In this document: positions 7,991 through 15,734 of the stretch, one piece after another
How positions within the stretch are numbered: the stretch's first letter is position 1
Layout: the number at the start of each line of letters is the position of its first letter
Assembly (NCBI GenBank): GCA_900542055.1
Contig: UQMA01000026.1
Span: forward strand, 1 to 21,625
DNA from: an uncultured Azospirillum sp.
GTDB lineage: Bacteria; Pseudomonadota; Alphaproteobacteria; RF32; CAG-239
DNA: 21,625 nucleotides
Reading direction: 5' to 3'
Translations under genes and position numbers: made by a program
Notes under the pieces: generated by a model
The model's input: only the letters and a program-made list of their open reading frames with translations
Databases searched by the model: none
Told to the model about the DNA's origin: nothing

Positions 7991-9844
7991 TTATTGAATC
8001 TGCAACATTAATTTTTTCCATATTTCAGCTGGTAAAGTTCCTCCGCTTATATTTTTCATTGGAGAATTATTGTCGTTGCCAACCCACACAACCGCTGTGT
8101 ATCCGCGTGAAAAACCGGCAAACCATGCATCACGATAATCTTGGGAAGTCCCTGTTTTACCTGCCGCAAAGAAAGGTAAACGCGCTTTTTTGCCTGTTCC
8201 GTTTTCAATAACGCTCTGCAACATTGAGGTTATGTTTTCAATAGCTTCATCGCTGATGATTTTATTTTTTTCATCAGAGGTTCTTTCATAAATTTTGTAG
8301 CCGTCTTTGCTGTAAATTTCATTAATGGAATAAGGCCAGTTTGCAAACCCGCCGTTAGCGATGGTTGAATAAGCAACGGCCATATCTATAATTTTAACTT
8401 CAAAACTGCCGAGAGGCATGGACGGCGCGTTGTTTATAGGCGTGCTGATTCCCATTTTATGAGCCAATTCTATGATTTTTTGTTTTGAAATTCGATTGCT
8501 TAAATCAATGGTTGCCAAATTCAGTGAACGGCGGAAAGCATCTTTTACCGATACTTTTCCGTAATATCTTTTATCGTAGTTTTCTGGTTTCCATTTTCCG
8601 ATGGCAATGGGTTTATCTTCTATAGTGTCATCAGGTTCAAAACCGTCTTCTAATGCTGCAAGATAAACAAAAGTCTTGAATGAGGAGCCCGGCTGCCGCA
8701 AAGCTTGAACAGCGCGGTTAAATTGACTGTTGCGGTAACTTATGCCTCCAACCATGGCTTTAACCGCACCGCTATTGTCAATAACGACAATAGCGCCGTT
8801 TGTCACATTGTTTTTGTGGTTTGCGGCAACAGCCTGCTGCAAAATGGTTTCGGCGGCTTTTTGCAATTTCCCATCAAGCGTGGTATAAACATTTATATCA
8901 ATATCACGTTCGCCGATATAAGCATTTACTTCATTATAAACCCAGTCGGCAAAATATTTTCCGCCGTCAAAATTGTATTTATTGTTGCCTATCGGCATTT
9001 TTAGAGCCAAAATTTTTTGTTTTTCTGTTATTTTTCTATTATCGACCATATTTTGCAACACTACGGTTGCTCGTTCTACGGCTCGTTTTTTGCTTGAAAT
9101 TGGATTATAACGAGCAGGAGCTTTTAATAGACCTGCTAAAATAGAGGCTTCCATCATATTTATATCATGAGAGCTTTTATGAAAAAATTTTTGAGATGCA
9201 GCTTCTATTCCGTAAGTTCCGGCTCCCATATAAACCCGATTCAGATAAAGAGTTAAAATTTGATTTTTTGTGAACTTTTTTTCCAGCCAGAAAGCCATTA
9301 ACAATTCTTGAACTTTGCGTTTTATATTTTTTTCGGGAGTTAAAAACAAATTTTTGCTGACTTGCTGTGTAATGGTGCTTCCGCCTTGGACATAGCGTCT
9401 GTGAATTAAGTTAACAACCATTGCCCGCCCGAAAGAAACAAAATCAAACCCGAAATGGGAATAAAAACGCCTGTCTTCGGTGGAAATAACAGCGTCGCGA
9501 ACATATGACGGAAGATCCTCTGCGTAAACTATTTCGGAATAAACGCCGCCGTATGATTCTATTTCCTGCCCTGATTCGGTTAAAATCGTTGTAGCCGGCA
9601 ATCTGGTGCGTTCAATGGCTTTGGATATATCTGGCAGAGTTATCCAGCAATAAAAAATATATCCGCCGCATATTATGCTGACGATAAGAAATATTATAAG
9701 AAAAAATTTCAGCCAGAACCGATTGTTTCCTTTAGATTTTTTTCTGCTGTTTTTGCGCTTTGCCTTTATGCTTTTCTTATTTTTTGCCGCCTCTTTTTTA
9801 TCTGCGGATTTACGGGATGTTTTTTTAGAGGGTGTTTTGCTCAT
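7991..9844 (-). CDS. Class A penicillin-binding protein (PBP1A-type peptidoglycan synthase)
   Basis: Bifunctional inner-membrane enzyme that polymerises lipid II into glycan strands and cross-links the stem peptides. I start it at the ATG at 9844, which has GAGG six bases upstream, giving 617 residues; an in-frame ATG four codons earlier lacks such a site. It has a very basic cytoplasmic tail (about 1-42, over a third Lys/Arg), one membrane segment (about 43-68), and a GT51 glycosyltransferase domain (about 80-255) with catalytic Glu123 (STEDRRFYSH) and Glu180 (KVQELLMAFWLEKKF). The transpeptidase domain (about 340-610) has Ser387 in SSFK, Ser440 in SLN and KTGT at 563-566. It is much shorter than E. 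coli PBP1a (about 850), lacking the extra domains, which is common in AT-rich Alphaproteobacteria. It lies 56 bases after tsaB. Confidence 0.94.
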   Translation of the reverse strand: MSKTPSKKTSRKSADKKEAAKNKKSIKAKRKNSRKKSKGNNRFWLKFFLIIFLIVSIICGGYIFYCWITLPDISKAIERTRLPATTILTESGQEIESYGGVYSEIVYAEDLPSYVRDAVISTEDRRFYSHFGFDFVSFGRAMVVNLIHRRYVQGGSTITQQVSKNLFLTPEKNIKRKVQELLMAFWLEKKFTKNQILTLYLNRVYMGAGTYGIEAASQKFFHKSSHDINMMEASILAGLLKAPARYNPISSKKRAVERATVVLQNMVDNRKITEKQKILALKMPIGNNKYNFDGGKYFADWVYNEVNAYIGERDIDINVYTTLDGKLQKAAETILQQAVAANHKNNVTNGAIVVIDNSGAVKAMVGGISYRNSQFNRAVQALRQPGSSFKTFVYLAALEDGFEPDDTIEDKPIAIGKWKPENYDKRYYGKVSVKDAFRRSLNLATIDLSNRISKQKIIELAHKMGISTPINNAPSMPLGSFEVKIIDMAVAYSTIANGGFANWPYSINEIYSKDGYKIYERTSDEKNKIISDEAIENITSMLQSVIENGTGKKARLPFFAAGKTGTSQDYRDAWFAGFSRGYTAVVWVGNDNNSPMKNISGGTLPAEIWKKLMLQIQ

Positions 9845-9900
9845 GGTTTGCCTCATTGCGATTCTTACCCCGAAAATAACAAAAATAAGTTATTATAAAA

Positions 9901-10560
9901 TTAAGCTTTTAAGCAGACATCTGGAGCTCTTAAATATAAAGGCTTCGGATAATCAAGATTTTTTTTGCTCCAGCGCAAATCACCGCAGCGGGCTAAAGCT
10001 TCAATCGGCGGAATATCAGGCATATTGATGACATGCAGACTCAGACCGGATGGATGATTTAGAAATCTTTCTACACCATCGCCGGTAAATGTTACTTTGT
10101 GGTTTCGCAGCTTGTCGATAATTTCTTCATAGTTTAAAGCTTCAGGAGTGCTTAGAGCTTTTTTGTGAATGTCGAACATCTGAAAATAGAAATCATTGCG
10201 TTTGGTTTCAATTATAACGGCATTGACTTCGGCAAGCTCATCGGGCTCAATGTCTTCAATATAAGCCTCAAATGCAGAAACTCCGGTTAATTTTATATCA
10301 GGCAAAGCCAGTTCCAAGGTGCGGGCAGCCGATAAAGAGGAACGTACACCGGTGAAAGACCCCGGACCGGTGCAGACTGTAATTAAATCAATATCCTTCA
10401 TTTTCAGATTATTGGCATCCAGTGCGGCCTTTATTGCGGGCATTAAGGCTTCGGATTGTCCAAAATCCATTTTTTGCACTGATTTGTATAGTGTAACGCT
10501 GTCTTTGGTTAAAATTACCGAGCAGCTTTGCGCGGTTGTATCAAAAGCTAAATTGAACAT
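9901..10560 (-). CDS. tsaB: tRNA N6-threonylcarbamoyladenosine synthesis protein TsaB
   Basis: ASKHA-fold pseudo-enzyme that, with TsaD and TsaE, transfers threonylcarbamoyl to A37 of ANN-decoding tRNAs. TsaB dimerises with TsaD and is needed for its activity. The protein has 219 residues. The start MFNLAFDTTAQSCSVIL and the hallmark CTGPGSFTGVRSSLSAARTL (about residues 62-81) are clear, and the end PKPLYLRAPDV is the usual C-terminal motif. The ATG is preceded by AAGAAG. It heads the minus-strand series and diverges from the PAS-domain gene across 89 bases. rimI, often next to tsaB, is absent here. Confidence 0.94.
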   Translation of the reverse strand: MFNLAFDTTAQSCSVILTKDSVTLYKSVQKMDFGQSEALMPAIKAALDANNLKMKDIDLITVCTGPGSFTGVRSSLSAARTLELALPDIKLTGVSAFEAYIEDIEPDELAEVNAVIIETKRNDFYFQMFDIHKKALSTPEALNYEEIIDKLRNHKVTFTGDGVERFLNHPSGLSLHVINMPDIPPIEALARCGDLRWSKKNLDYPKPLYLRAPDVCLKA

Positions 10561-10649
10561 CTTCTTGTTTACCGATTTGTTTTTATGTTTACTCTGTTGG
10601 CATAACTTTATATTATATACAACAAAAATAACAGAAAAATTTTAAACGG

Positions 10650-12335
10650 ATGAATAAAGAACTTCTTTTAGACATGTTTTATGCCGCGCCGGAATTGTGG
10701 TATACTATTTTCGGTATAATTTTTGTTTTGGGTGCTATAATAGCATGGTTTTATTATAATATATTGAAATTAAAACAAAAAAACTATTTTATCAGACGTT
10801 CGCAGGATAGATATGCTGAAACGATTAATGCGGCTAAGGACGGATATTATATTTTTGTTTATCCGGATGACCGTGTTAATGATCCGCGGCATACTATTGT
10901 TGAACATTGTTCCCGCCGGCTGGCGGTTATATTGAATCTTCCTTCGGGGATAGAATCAAAATTTGATGAAATTCTGAAACATTTTTATAAAGATGACGCT
11001 GAAAAAATTTATAAATATGTAGCTTTGCTGCGTGAAGACGGAGTTTCTTTTGAAGATAAATTTGTTCTCAAAAATGGTAAAAATCTAAATTTGAGCGGTG
11101 CCCGTATCAGCGGAGCTGATGGCAGTATTTATGGTGATATTATTTGGTTTCGCGATATAAGCAATGATGCTTCTTATATAGATTCGTTGCTTAGAGAACA
11201 AAAAAAGACAGACAATCTGCTGCACAATTTTGAAGATATGGTCGATAATTTGCCTTATCCGGTTTGGCTGCGTAGTCATGAACTTAATTTAGTCGCGGTT
11301 AATAAAAAATATGCCGAATTTGTCGGGACGGCCGATAAAAATGCTATTATTGCCGAAAATCTCGAAATCGACTGCGGAGGAAAGGATAAATCACTAAAAT
11401 TTTTGGCGCAAAAAGCTCAGGAAAATAATTTGCCGCAAAATAAAATTATAAATTGCAATATAAACGGTTCGCGTTTTTGCTTTGAAGCTGTAGAAACACC
11501 TTTTCATAGTGAGGAGAGTTTGGATAAAATAGCTACGGTCGGCGCATTGTTTGATATTACCGAGCTTGATGAACTTAAACATAATTTGAAACAACATCAA
11601 AATGCGCACCTCGAAATTTTGGGAGCACTAGGAACGGCTTTTGCTGTTTTTGACAGCGGTTTAAAACTTTCTTTCTATAATCAAGCGTTTAAAACTTTAT
11701 GGCGTCTTGATGACGAATGGTTTGAGAGCGGAAATACTTACGGCAGTTTTTTGGACAATATAAGAGAAAAAAGGCTTTTGCCTGAAGTGCCTGATTATCC
11801 TTATTTCAAAAGCGAAGAACAAAAAATGTTTGGTTCGATTCTTGAGCCGAAAGAAGATTTATTGCATCTTCCTGACGGCCGTTCCCTGCGGAGGGTGAGG
11901 GCTCCTTATCTAAAGGGCGGACTTGTTTTTGCCTATGAAGATATTTCGGATCGCTTGGCTGCCAGCAGGGAATATAATTCGCTGATAAGTGTCAGGCAGG
12001 AAATATTAAATAATATTGATGAAGCGGTTCTGATTTTTGAAGGGGATGGAAGACTTAAAATTTATAATCAGGCGTATGTCAATCTATGGAATGCTGATGA
12101 GAATATTTTAAATAGTGAACCAACGTTTAATGAATTGCTCGATACTCAAAAAATATTTTTCAACGGCGTTTCCGATTGGCAGGCTCTGAAAAAAGATATC
12201 ATCAGCCATTTGTTCAGCAATAATACGCAGGCATTCAGCCTTAAACGCTCTGATGACAGTATTGTGGAGTGTTTTTCAACACTTTTGTCTAATGAATCGA
12301 TTATGGTTTTAATGCGTAAAGTTTCTTCGGTTTAA
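10650..12335 (+). CDS. Membrane protein with four PAS domains, DivL-like sensor half without a kinase core
   Basis: Protein of 561 residues with one N-terminal membrane segment (about 15-38). Four PAS-like regions follow: about 50-172 (diverged), 190-306 (NLPYPVWLRSHELNLVAVNK), 320-438 (GTAFAVFDSGLKLSFYNQAF and the ending YEDISDRLAASREYN) and 446-556 (DEAVLIFEGDGRLKIYNQAY). The order and motifs match the input module of DivL-type histidine kinases, which in Alphaproteobacteria lie next to tsa genes (tsaE in known cases, tsaB here). Those proteins continue into HisKA and HATPase domains. This one stops right after the last PAS strand (IMVLMRKVSSV), and no frame in the next 1 kb encodes an H-box or ATPase motif. 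It may act as a scaffold or as a regulator in trans. No clear Shine-Dalgarno sequence precedes the ATG. The PAS identity is solid; the DivL relation is inference. Confidence 0.88.
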   Translation: MNKELLLDMFYAAPELWYTIFGIIFVLGAIIAWFYYNILKLKQKNYFIRRSQDRYAETINAAKDGYYIFVYPDDRVNDPRHTIVEHCSRRLAVILNLPSGIESKFDEILKHFYKDDAEKIYKYVALLREDGVSFEDKFVLKNGKNLNLSGARISGADGSIYGDIIWFRDISNDASYIDSLLREQKKTDNLLHNFEDMVDNLPYPVWLRSHELNLVAVNKKYAEFVGTADKNAIIAENLEIDCGGKDKSLKFLAQKAQENNLPQNKIINCNINGSRFCFEAVETPFHSEESLDKIATVGALFDITELDELKHNLKQHQNAHLEILGALGTAFAVFDSGLKLSFYNQAFKTLWRLDDEWFESGNTYGSFLDNIREKRLLPEVPDYPYFKSEEQKMFGSILEPKEDLLHLPDGRSLRRVRAPYLKGGLVFAYEDISDRLAASREYNSLISVRQEILNNIDEAVLIFEGDGRLKIYNQAYVNLWNADENILNSEPTFNELLDTQKIFFNGVSDWQALKKDIISHLFSNNTQAFSLKRSDDSIVECFSTLLSNESIMVLMRKVSSV

Positions 12336-12338
12336 TAT

Positions 12339-12367
12339 TTGACAAAAAATATAAATGTGTCTAAATT
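12339..12367 (+). promoter_or_regulatory. Candidate sigma70-type promoter for the charged 345-residue protein
   Basis: A perfect TTGACA (12339-12344) is followed after 17 bases by TAAATT (12362-12367, 4 of 6 matches to TATAAT). It lies four bases after the stop of the PAS gene and 30 bases before the next start codon. It would give that gene its own transcript despite the shared direction. Confidence 0.55.
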
Positions 12368-12396
12368 ATAAAAACAATAAACTTTGAGGAAATGCG

Positions 12397-13434
12397 ATGG
12401 ACGAAGATATTTTTCCGGAATCAAAGGAAGAGCAAGAAGATAAAGACGATTCCAATATGGAATGGAAAAAAAACGGTATTGATAAGCACGAGCGTTTAAC
12501 CCTCAAAGTTAACGTTAAAGAAGCTAATTTATATAACGCTAATAAAAAACGCGAAACTAAACCGCGTATAAAGGCCCGCACACCGCTTGAAGTTCCGAAA
12601 GGATTTAAAAAAATAAGCAAAAAAATACGCGATTCCTACGATGATGAAGAAGATGATGATGAATATATTTTAGTACCTGTTTTTATGGATAAAGAAATAT
12701 CATCGCTTGAAAAAGCATTAACACCGCAAGAAAAGAAACAGCTTGAACAAATGGAAAGCGCTGAGGATATACATTTGCGCCAGACTGTTGAAAAAGATAT
12801 TCAACTGCAAAAAGCCGAAGAAATTATTAAAAAGGCGGGATTGGAAGCTGATCGCAAAATAACCAATCAAATGCGTGATAAAGTTACAAATGTCGATGCC
12901 AAGGATTTGGCAAAAGAAAATCTGAAAAAAGAAAAATCCAATGATATTCTCAATCTTAAAAAACAAGATAAAGATTCCAAATCGGAAAAAACATTGCCTA
13001 AATTGAAAAACGCTGAAGAAAAAGAAGTTAAAAAGGTGATTATGGATGATGCTGAAAAAGATAAAAATTCAGTTAAAAAGAATTTGGAAAGAGAACAGCA
13101 AAAGAAGAACGAAATTAATCCGGTAACCAAAGAAAAAACTTCTGAGGAAAAAAACAAGCAGCCTGAAGCCAAACAAGAAGAAAAAACAGATTCCAAAAAA
13201 GAGGAGCAGCTGAAAGCTCAAAAAGCTTCGGAAGAAGAAAAGAAAACTTTTGATGAAAAAACCGCCCGCCAAATTATTTTGGAAAAAAGCGGTCGCAAAG
13301 ACACAAGCAATGAAGCTTTAATCCAAGAATTGGAATTGGAACAAAAACTTGAACGCGAGCGTGAACAAGATAAAAGAGAAGATTATCAGAATACTAGACC
13401 TCTGCCGGAACGATATAGAGGCAGAAGTCGTTAA
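12397..13434 (+). CDS. Hypothetical highly charged Lys/Glu-rich protein, probably disordered
   Basis: I do not recognise a domain. The 345 residues are dominated by Lys, Glu, Asp and Gln, with almost no aromatic or cysteine residues, no signal peptide and no membrane segment. An acidic patch lies at about 86-95 (YDDEEDDDEYILVPVFMDKE). Residues 150-290 are long runs of charged heptad-like sequence, likely disordered or coiled coil. The best-defined segment is the C-terminal one (about 282-345: KTFDEKTARQIILEKSGRKD, then an acidic-basic helix ending PLPERYRGRSR). GAGGA precedes the ATG at good spacing and a promoter-like pair lies upstream. Its stop overlaps the stop of the convergent TPR gene within TTAA. 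The reading frame is convincing; a role as a linker, nucleic-acid-binding or scaffold protein is only a guess. Confidence 0.8.
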   Translation: MDEDIFPESKEEQEDKDDSNMEWKKNGIDKHERLTLKVNVKEANLYNANKKRETKPRIKARTPLEVPKGFKKISKKIRDSYDDEEDDDEYILVPVFMDKEISSLEKALTPQEKKQLEQMESAEDIHLRQTVEKDIQLQKAEEIIKKAGLEADRKITNQMRDKVTNVDAKDLAKENLKKEKSNDILNLKKQDKDSKSEKTLPKLKNAEEKEVKKVIMDDAEKDKNSVKKNLEREQQKKNEINPVTKEKTSEEKNKQPEAKQEEKTDSKKEEQLKAQKASEEEKKTFDEKTARQIILEKSGRKDTSNEALIQELELEQKLEREREQDKREDYQNTRPLPERYRGRSR

Positions 13435-14699
13435 ATATAACCGTTTGTCTGAACTTGATTCTTATTTTCAAACAAATTGTCGACGATTATTTCCATATTT
13501 TCATATTCTTTAGATTCTATAATTTTAACGATTTTAATTTCACGTTCGGTCAGAGGAACGTTAATTCTGATTTTATCATAAAATTGGCGGCTTTTCTCTT
13601 CCATTTCGGCGGCTTCTTCACGCCAGCCTGTTTCAGTATAGTATCCTGATAACATTTTGTTGGCATTGGCAATTTGTTGGGTATAAATTTCTTCATCTGC
13701 CAAATTTAATACATTCGAATAAGCCCAGACAGCTTCATCAAAGTTTTCGAGTTTTGTGTATATATCTCCTATCCTGCCCCAAGCGGTTACATTGCGCGGA
13801 TTGAGTTCAATAGCCAGCTCAAAAGCTCCTGCTGCCAAAGATTCATTTTCAAAAGAAGCCAATGTGCCGAAAATTGTGGCGCAATTTGAAGTTTCGCACC
13901 ACCGCCGTTCTTTATCGCGTCCTTCTTTCATAGATTTTATTTTAGAAATGTTATTGTCAATCAAAGTTTCAAGCAATACCAAAGCTAATGTGCAATCTCC
14001 TCTTGCAATATGAAAAATAGCGGTGGTTTCCTGCGGTAAAAGCTTGTCGCTGTTAATTCTTTTAAATCGGCCGTTAAGGCATAAATAAATAAAAAATTTT
14101 ATTGCGGTTATGGTTTGAATAATATCGTCTTCCGTATTGAGATGCTGATTTTTATACATAATTGTTTGAGCGATTTTGGGCTCATCAACGCCGCGTTCCA
14201 ACAAATCGACAATTAATCCTAATAAATTGCGAAGTTTTTGAGGTTTCAGCCGATATTGAAAAGCATCTGCCGAACGGATAAATTCGCCGTCGTCAAATTT
14301 GGTTTTACGATCCCAGTCAAAATTAAAAGGCTGTTGACGACTGACAACATTTTTTTCTTTGGGGGCTTCCGGCTTTTGTATTTTTTCCAATCCTTCAATA
14401 TCTAAAGGAATATATTCATCATCCGTAAATCCGGAAATAGGGCGGTCAAGCCGATTATCGGTGCTCTTTTTTGTTTTGTCTTCCTGCAGGTGAGATTCTT
14501 GCATTGCTGCTATAATGGTTTTAATGTACCAAACCAATATTAAAGCCAGAACAAAAGTAATTGCAATCAAAAATAAAGACACAGCCAATAGCTTGTCTTG
14601 CGGCAAGGATAAAATATATTCTTCAACAGAATGATATGTGCGCTTTGAATAATCAGCGACAAATTTTGTAAATTTTTGAAGATTTAAAATGTTATCCAT
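13431..14699 (-). CDS. Inner-membrane protein with C-terminal TPR repeats, function unknown
   Basis: I start it at the ATG at 14699 (422 residues). The open frame runs 40 codons further upstream, but that part would overlap the divergent gene and its promoter region. Residues 30-60 include one strong membrane segment (LLAVSLFLIAITFVLALILVWYI). A charged linker (about 75-145) follows, then a soluble helical domain. TPR-like helices lie at about 290-345 (AAGAFELAIELNPRNVTAWG, DIYTKLENFDEAVWAYSNVL). The C-terminus after PLTEREIKIVKIIESKEYEN is helical. The single anchor and the large soluble domain suggest a scaffold for an envelope complex; the side of the membrane cannot be fixed. No strong Shine-Dalgarno sequence is seen, so the start is uncertain. 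No family name can be given beyond TPR. Confidence 0.78.
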   Translation of the reverse strand: MDNILNLQKFTKFVADYSKRTYHSVEEYILSLPQDKLLAVSLFLIAITFVLALILVWYIKTIIAAMQESHLQEDKTKKSTDNRLDRPISGFTDDEYIPLDIEGLEKIQKPEAPKEKNVVSRQQPFNFDWDRKTKFDDGEFIRSADAFQYRLKPQKLRNLLGLIVDLLERGVDEPKIAQTIMYKNQHLNTEDDIIQTITAIKFFIYLCLNGRFKRINSDKLLPQETTAIFHIARGDCTLALVLLETLIDNNISKIKSMKEGRDKERRWCETSNCATIFGTLASFENESLAAGAFELAIELNPRNVTAWGRIGDIYTKLENFDEAVWAYSNVLNLADEEIYTQQIANANKMLSGYYTETGWREEAAEMEEKSRQFYDKIRINVPLTEREIKIVKIIESKEYENMEIIVDNLFENKNQVQTNGYI

Positions 14700-14715
14700 G
14701 TTTTTGTCGGCATTG

Positions 14716-14744
14716 TTTACAAAAAATTTTTTAAAGTATATAAA
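14716..14744 (+). promoter_or_regulatory. Candidate sigma70-type promoter upstream of the EEP-like gene
   Basis: TTTACA (14716-14721) is followed after 17 bases by TATAAA (14739-14744); each matches the consensus at 5 of 6 positions. It lies 48 bases upstream of the plus-strand start at 14793, in the gap between two divergent genes. The surrounding AT-richness lowers the specificity of the match. Confidence 0.5.
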
Positions 14745-14792
14745 GACTATTATATAACACAACAAAAAACAATAAAAAAGAAGAACCGAATA

Positions 14793-15680
14793 ATGGGATA
14801 TCTGTCTAATAAAAAACATAAAGCGCGGGTAGGCACTGTTTTGAAAGTATTCTTGCTGTTGGCTGCGATTATAACATTATTTGGATATGGCTCAGGAAAA
14901 GTTGCGGTGTTTTTTGACAGCCTGCGTTGGCAGCTTTATATGTTTTTATTGGTTGTTTTGTTCTATACTTTGTTGAAAAAACACTATATTTACGCTTCAT
15001 TGTTTTTTTTATTAGGGATGATAAATTTTTTTACCATATCTTCGGCAGTGAATGTTTTTGCCGGCAAAGCAAATGAAGACAGTTCATTAGAATTGCTTTT
15101 TGCTCCCCAAGTGCATGATGCGCCGTGTTTAATGAAAAAAATAAAAAACAAAAAATATGCGGTTGTTGCTTCAACGAACCCTGATATGAATGAGTTTGAA
15201 CTCGAAAAAATGATTCCTGCGGAATATAAATTTCTGCATTCGTCCGAAGGATGGGAAAAGGGTTTTATGCTGTCGTCGCTTCCTGTTAAACTTTCCGGAC
15301 GGGTTAACCTTGGTTCTGATGTTTATGCAGATTTTGTTAAAATAGATTCAGAAGGTTTGCCTTTGTCGCTTATTGCTGTTGATTTCAGCAAATTGGATGA
15401 AAAACAAATTTCTTTTGCTTTGAATAATTTGTCAGCTTTTGTTGCTCAGCAAGATGATCCGGTTGTTATTTTTGGCGATTTTAATAGAGTCGGCTGGTCA
15501 AAAGCAATGACGGCTTTTATTGAAAAAAATGGCCTTAAAGTAAAAAATGCTCTAAATGACAATATTCGTAATCTTTTTATTCCTCAACATTATTATATTT
15601 TAGGTTATGAACATAGCGGCATAAAAGGATATTTGTTTGGCGAGCACTTAAATTCTTTGCCTCTGTTTACCAGATTTTAG
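14793..15680 (+). CDS. Membrane-anchored endonuclease/exonuclease/phosphatase (EEP)-like protein, active site degenerate
   Basis: Protein of 295 residues with three N-terminal membrane segments (about 16-33, 46-61 and 65-90). A soluble domain (about 115-295) resembles the EEP fold of YafD-type membrane proteins. The clearest motif is VVIFGDFNRVGWS (GDFN at 228-231), with a late H285 in FGEHLNSLP standing where SDH is usual. Other expected catalytic parts are missing. The metal-binding glutamate of the QE motif has no clear counterpart near 122-138, and the usual histidine in the (T/N)xH motif is replaced in LIAVDFSKLD. It is therefore probably a weak or inactive family member. An AAGAAG lies upstream of the ATG. 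It is followed 54 bases later by the Lon-like gene, so the two may be co-transcribed. Confidence 0.72.
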   Translation: MGYLSNKKHKARVGTVLKVFLLLAAIITLFGYGSGKVAVFFDSLRWQLYMFLLVVLFYTLLKKHYIYASLFFLLGMINFFTISSAVNVFAGKANEDSSLELLFAPQVHDAPCLMKKIKNKKYAVVASTNPDMNEFELEKMIPAEYKFLHSSEGWEKGFMLSSLPVKLSGRVNLGSDVYADFVKIDSEGLPLSLIAVDFSKLDEKQISFALNNLSAFVAQQDDPVVIFGDFNRVGWSKAMTAFIEKNGLKVKNALNDNIRNLFIPQHYYILGYEHSGIKGYLFGEHLNSLPLFTRF

Positions 15681-15734
15681 GGTTTCGGCATTATATCTTA
15701 ACAAAATAACTTTGTTTAGAAACGAGACCGAAAA

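Noticed and set aside
9875..9894. AATAAC…GTTATT inverted repeat between tsaB and the PBP gene
   Set aside because: The stem is only six A/T-rich pairs with no T-run, too weak for a terminator.
12867..13272. Phe/Leu/Ser-rich open frames on the strand opposite the Lys/Glu-rich gene
   Set aside because: They are the antisense of GAA/AAA codons, which read TTC/TTT. They have no ribosome site and look like shadows.
14700..14819. Upstream 40-codon extension of the TPR protein with a hydrophobic segment
   Set aside because: It overlaps the start of the divergent EEP-like gene and the promoter-like sequence, and has no ribosome site. A real start inside it cannot be fully excluded.
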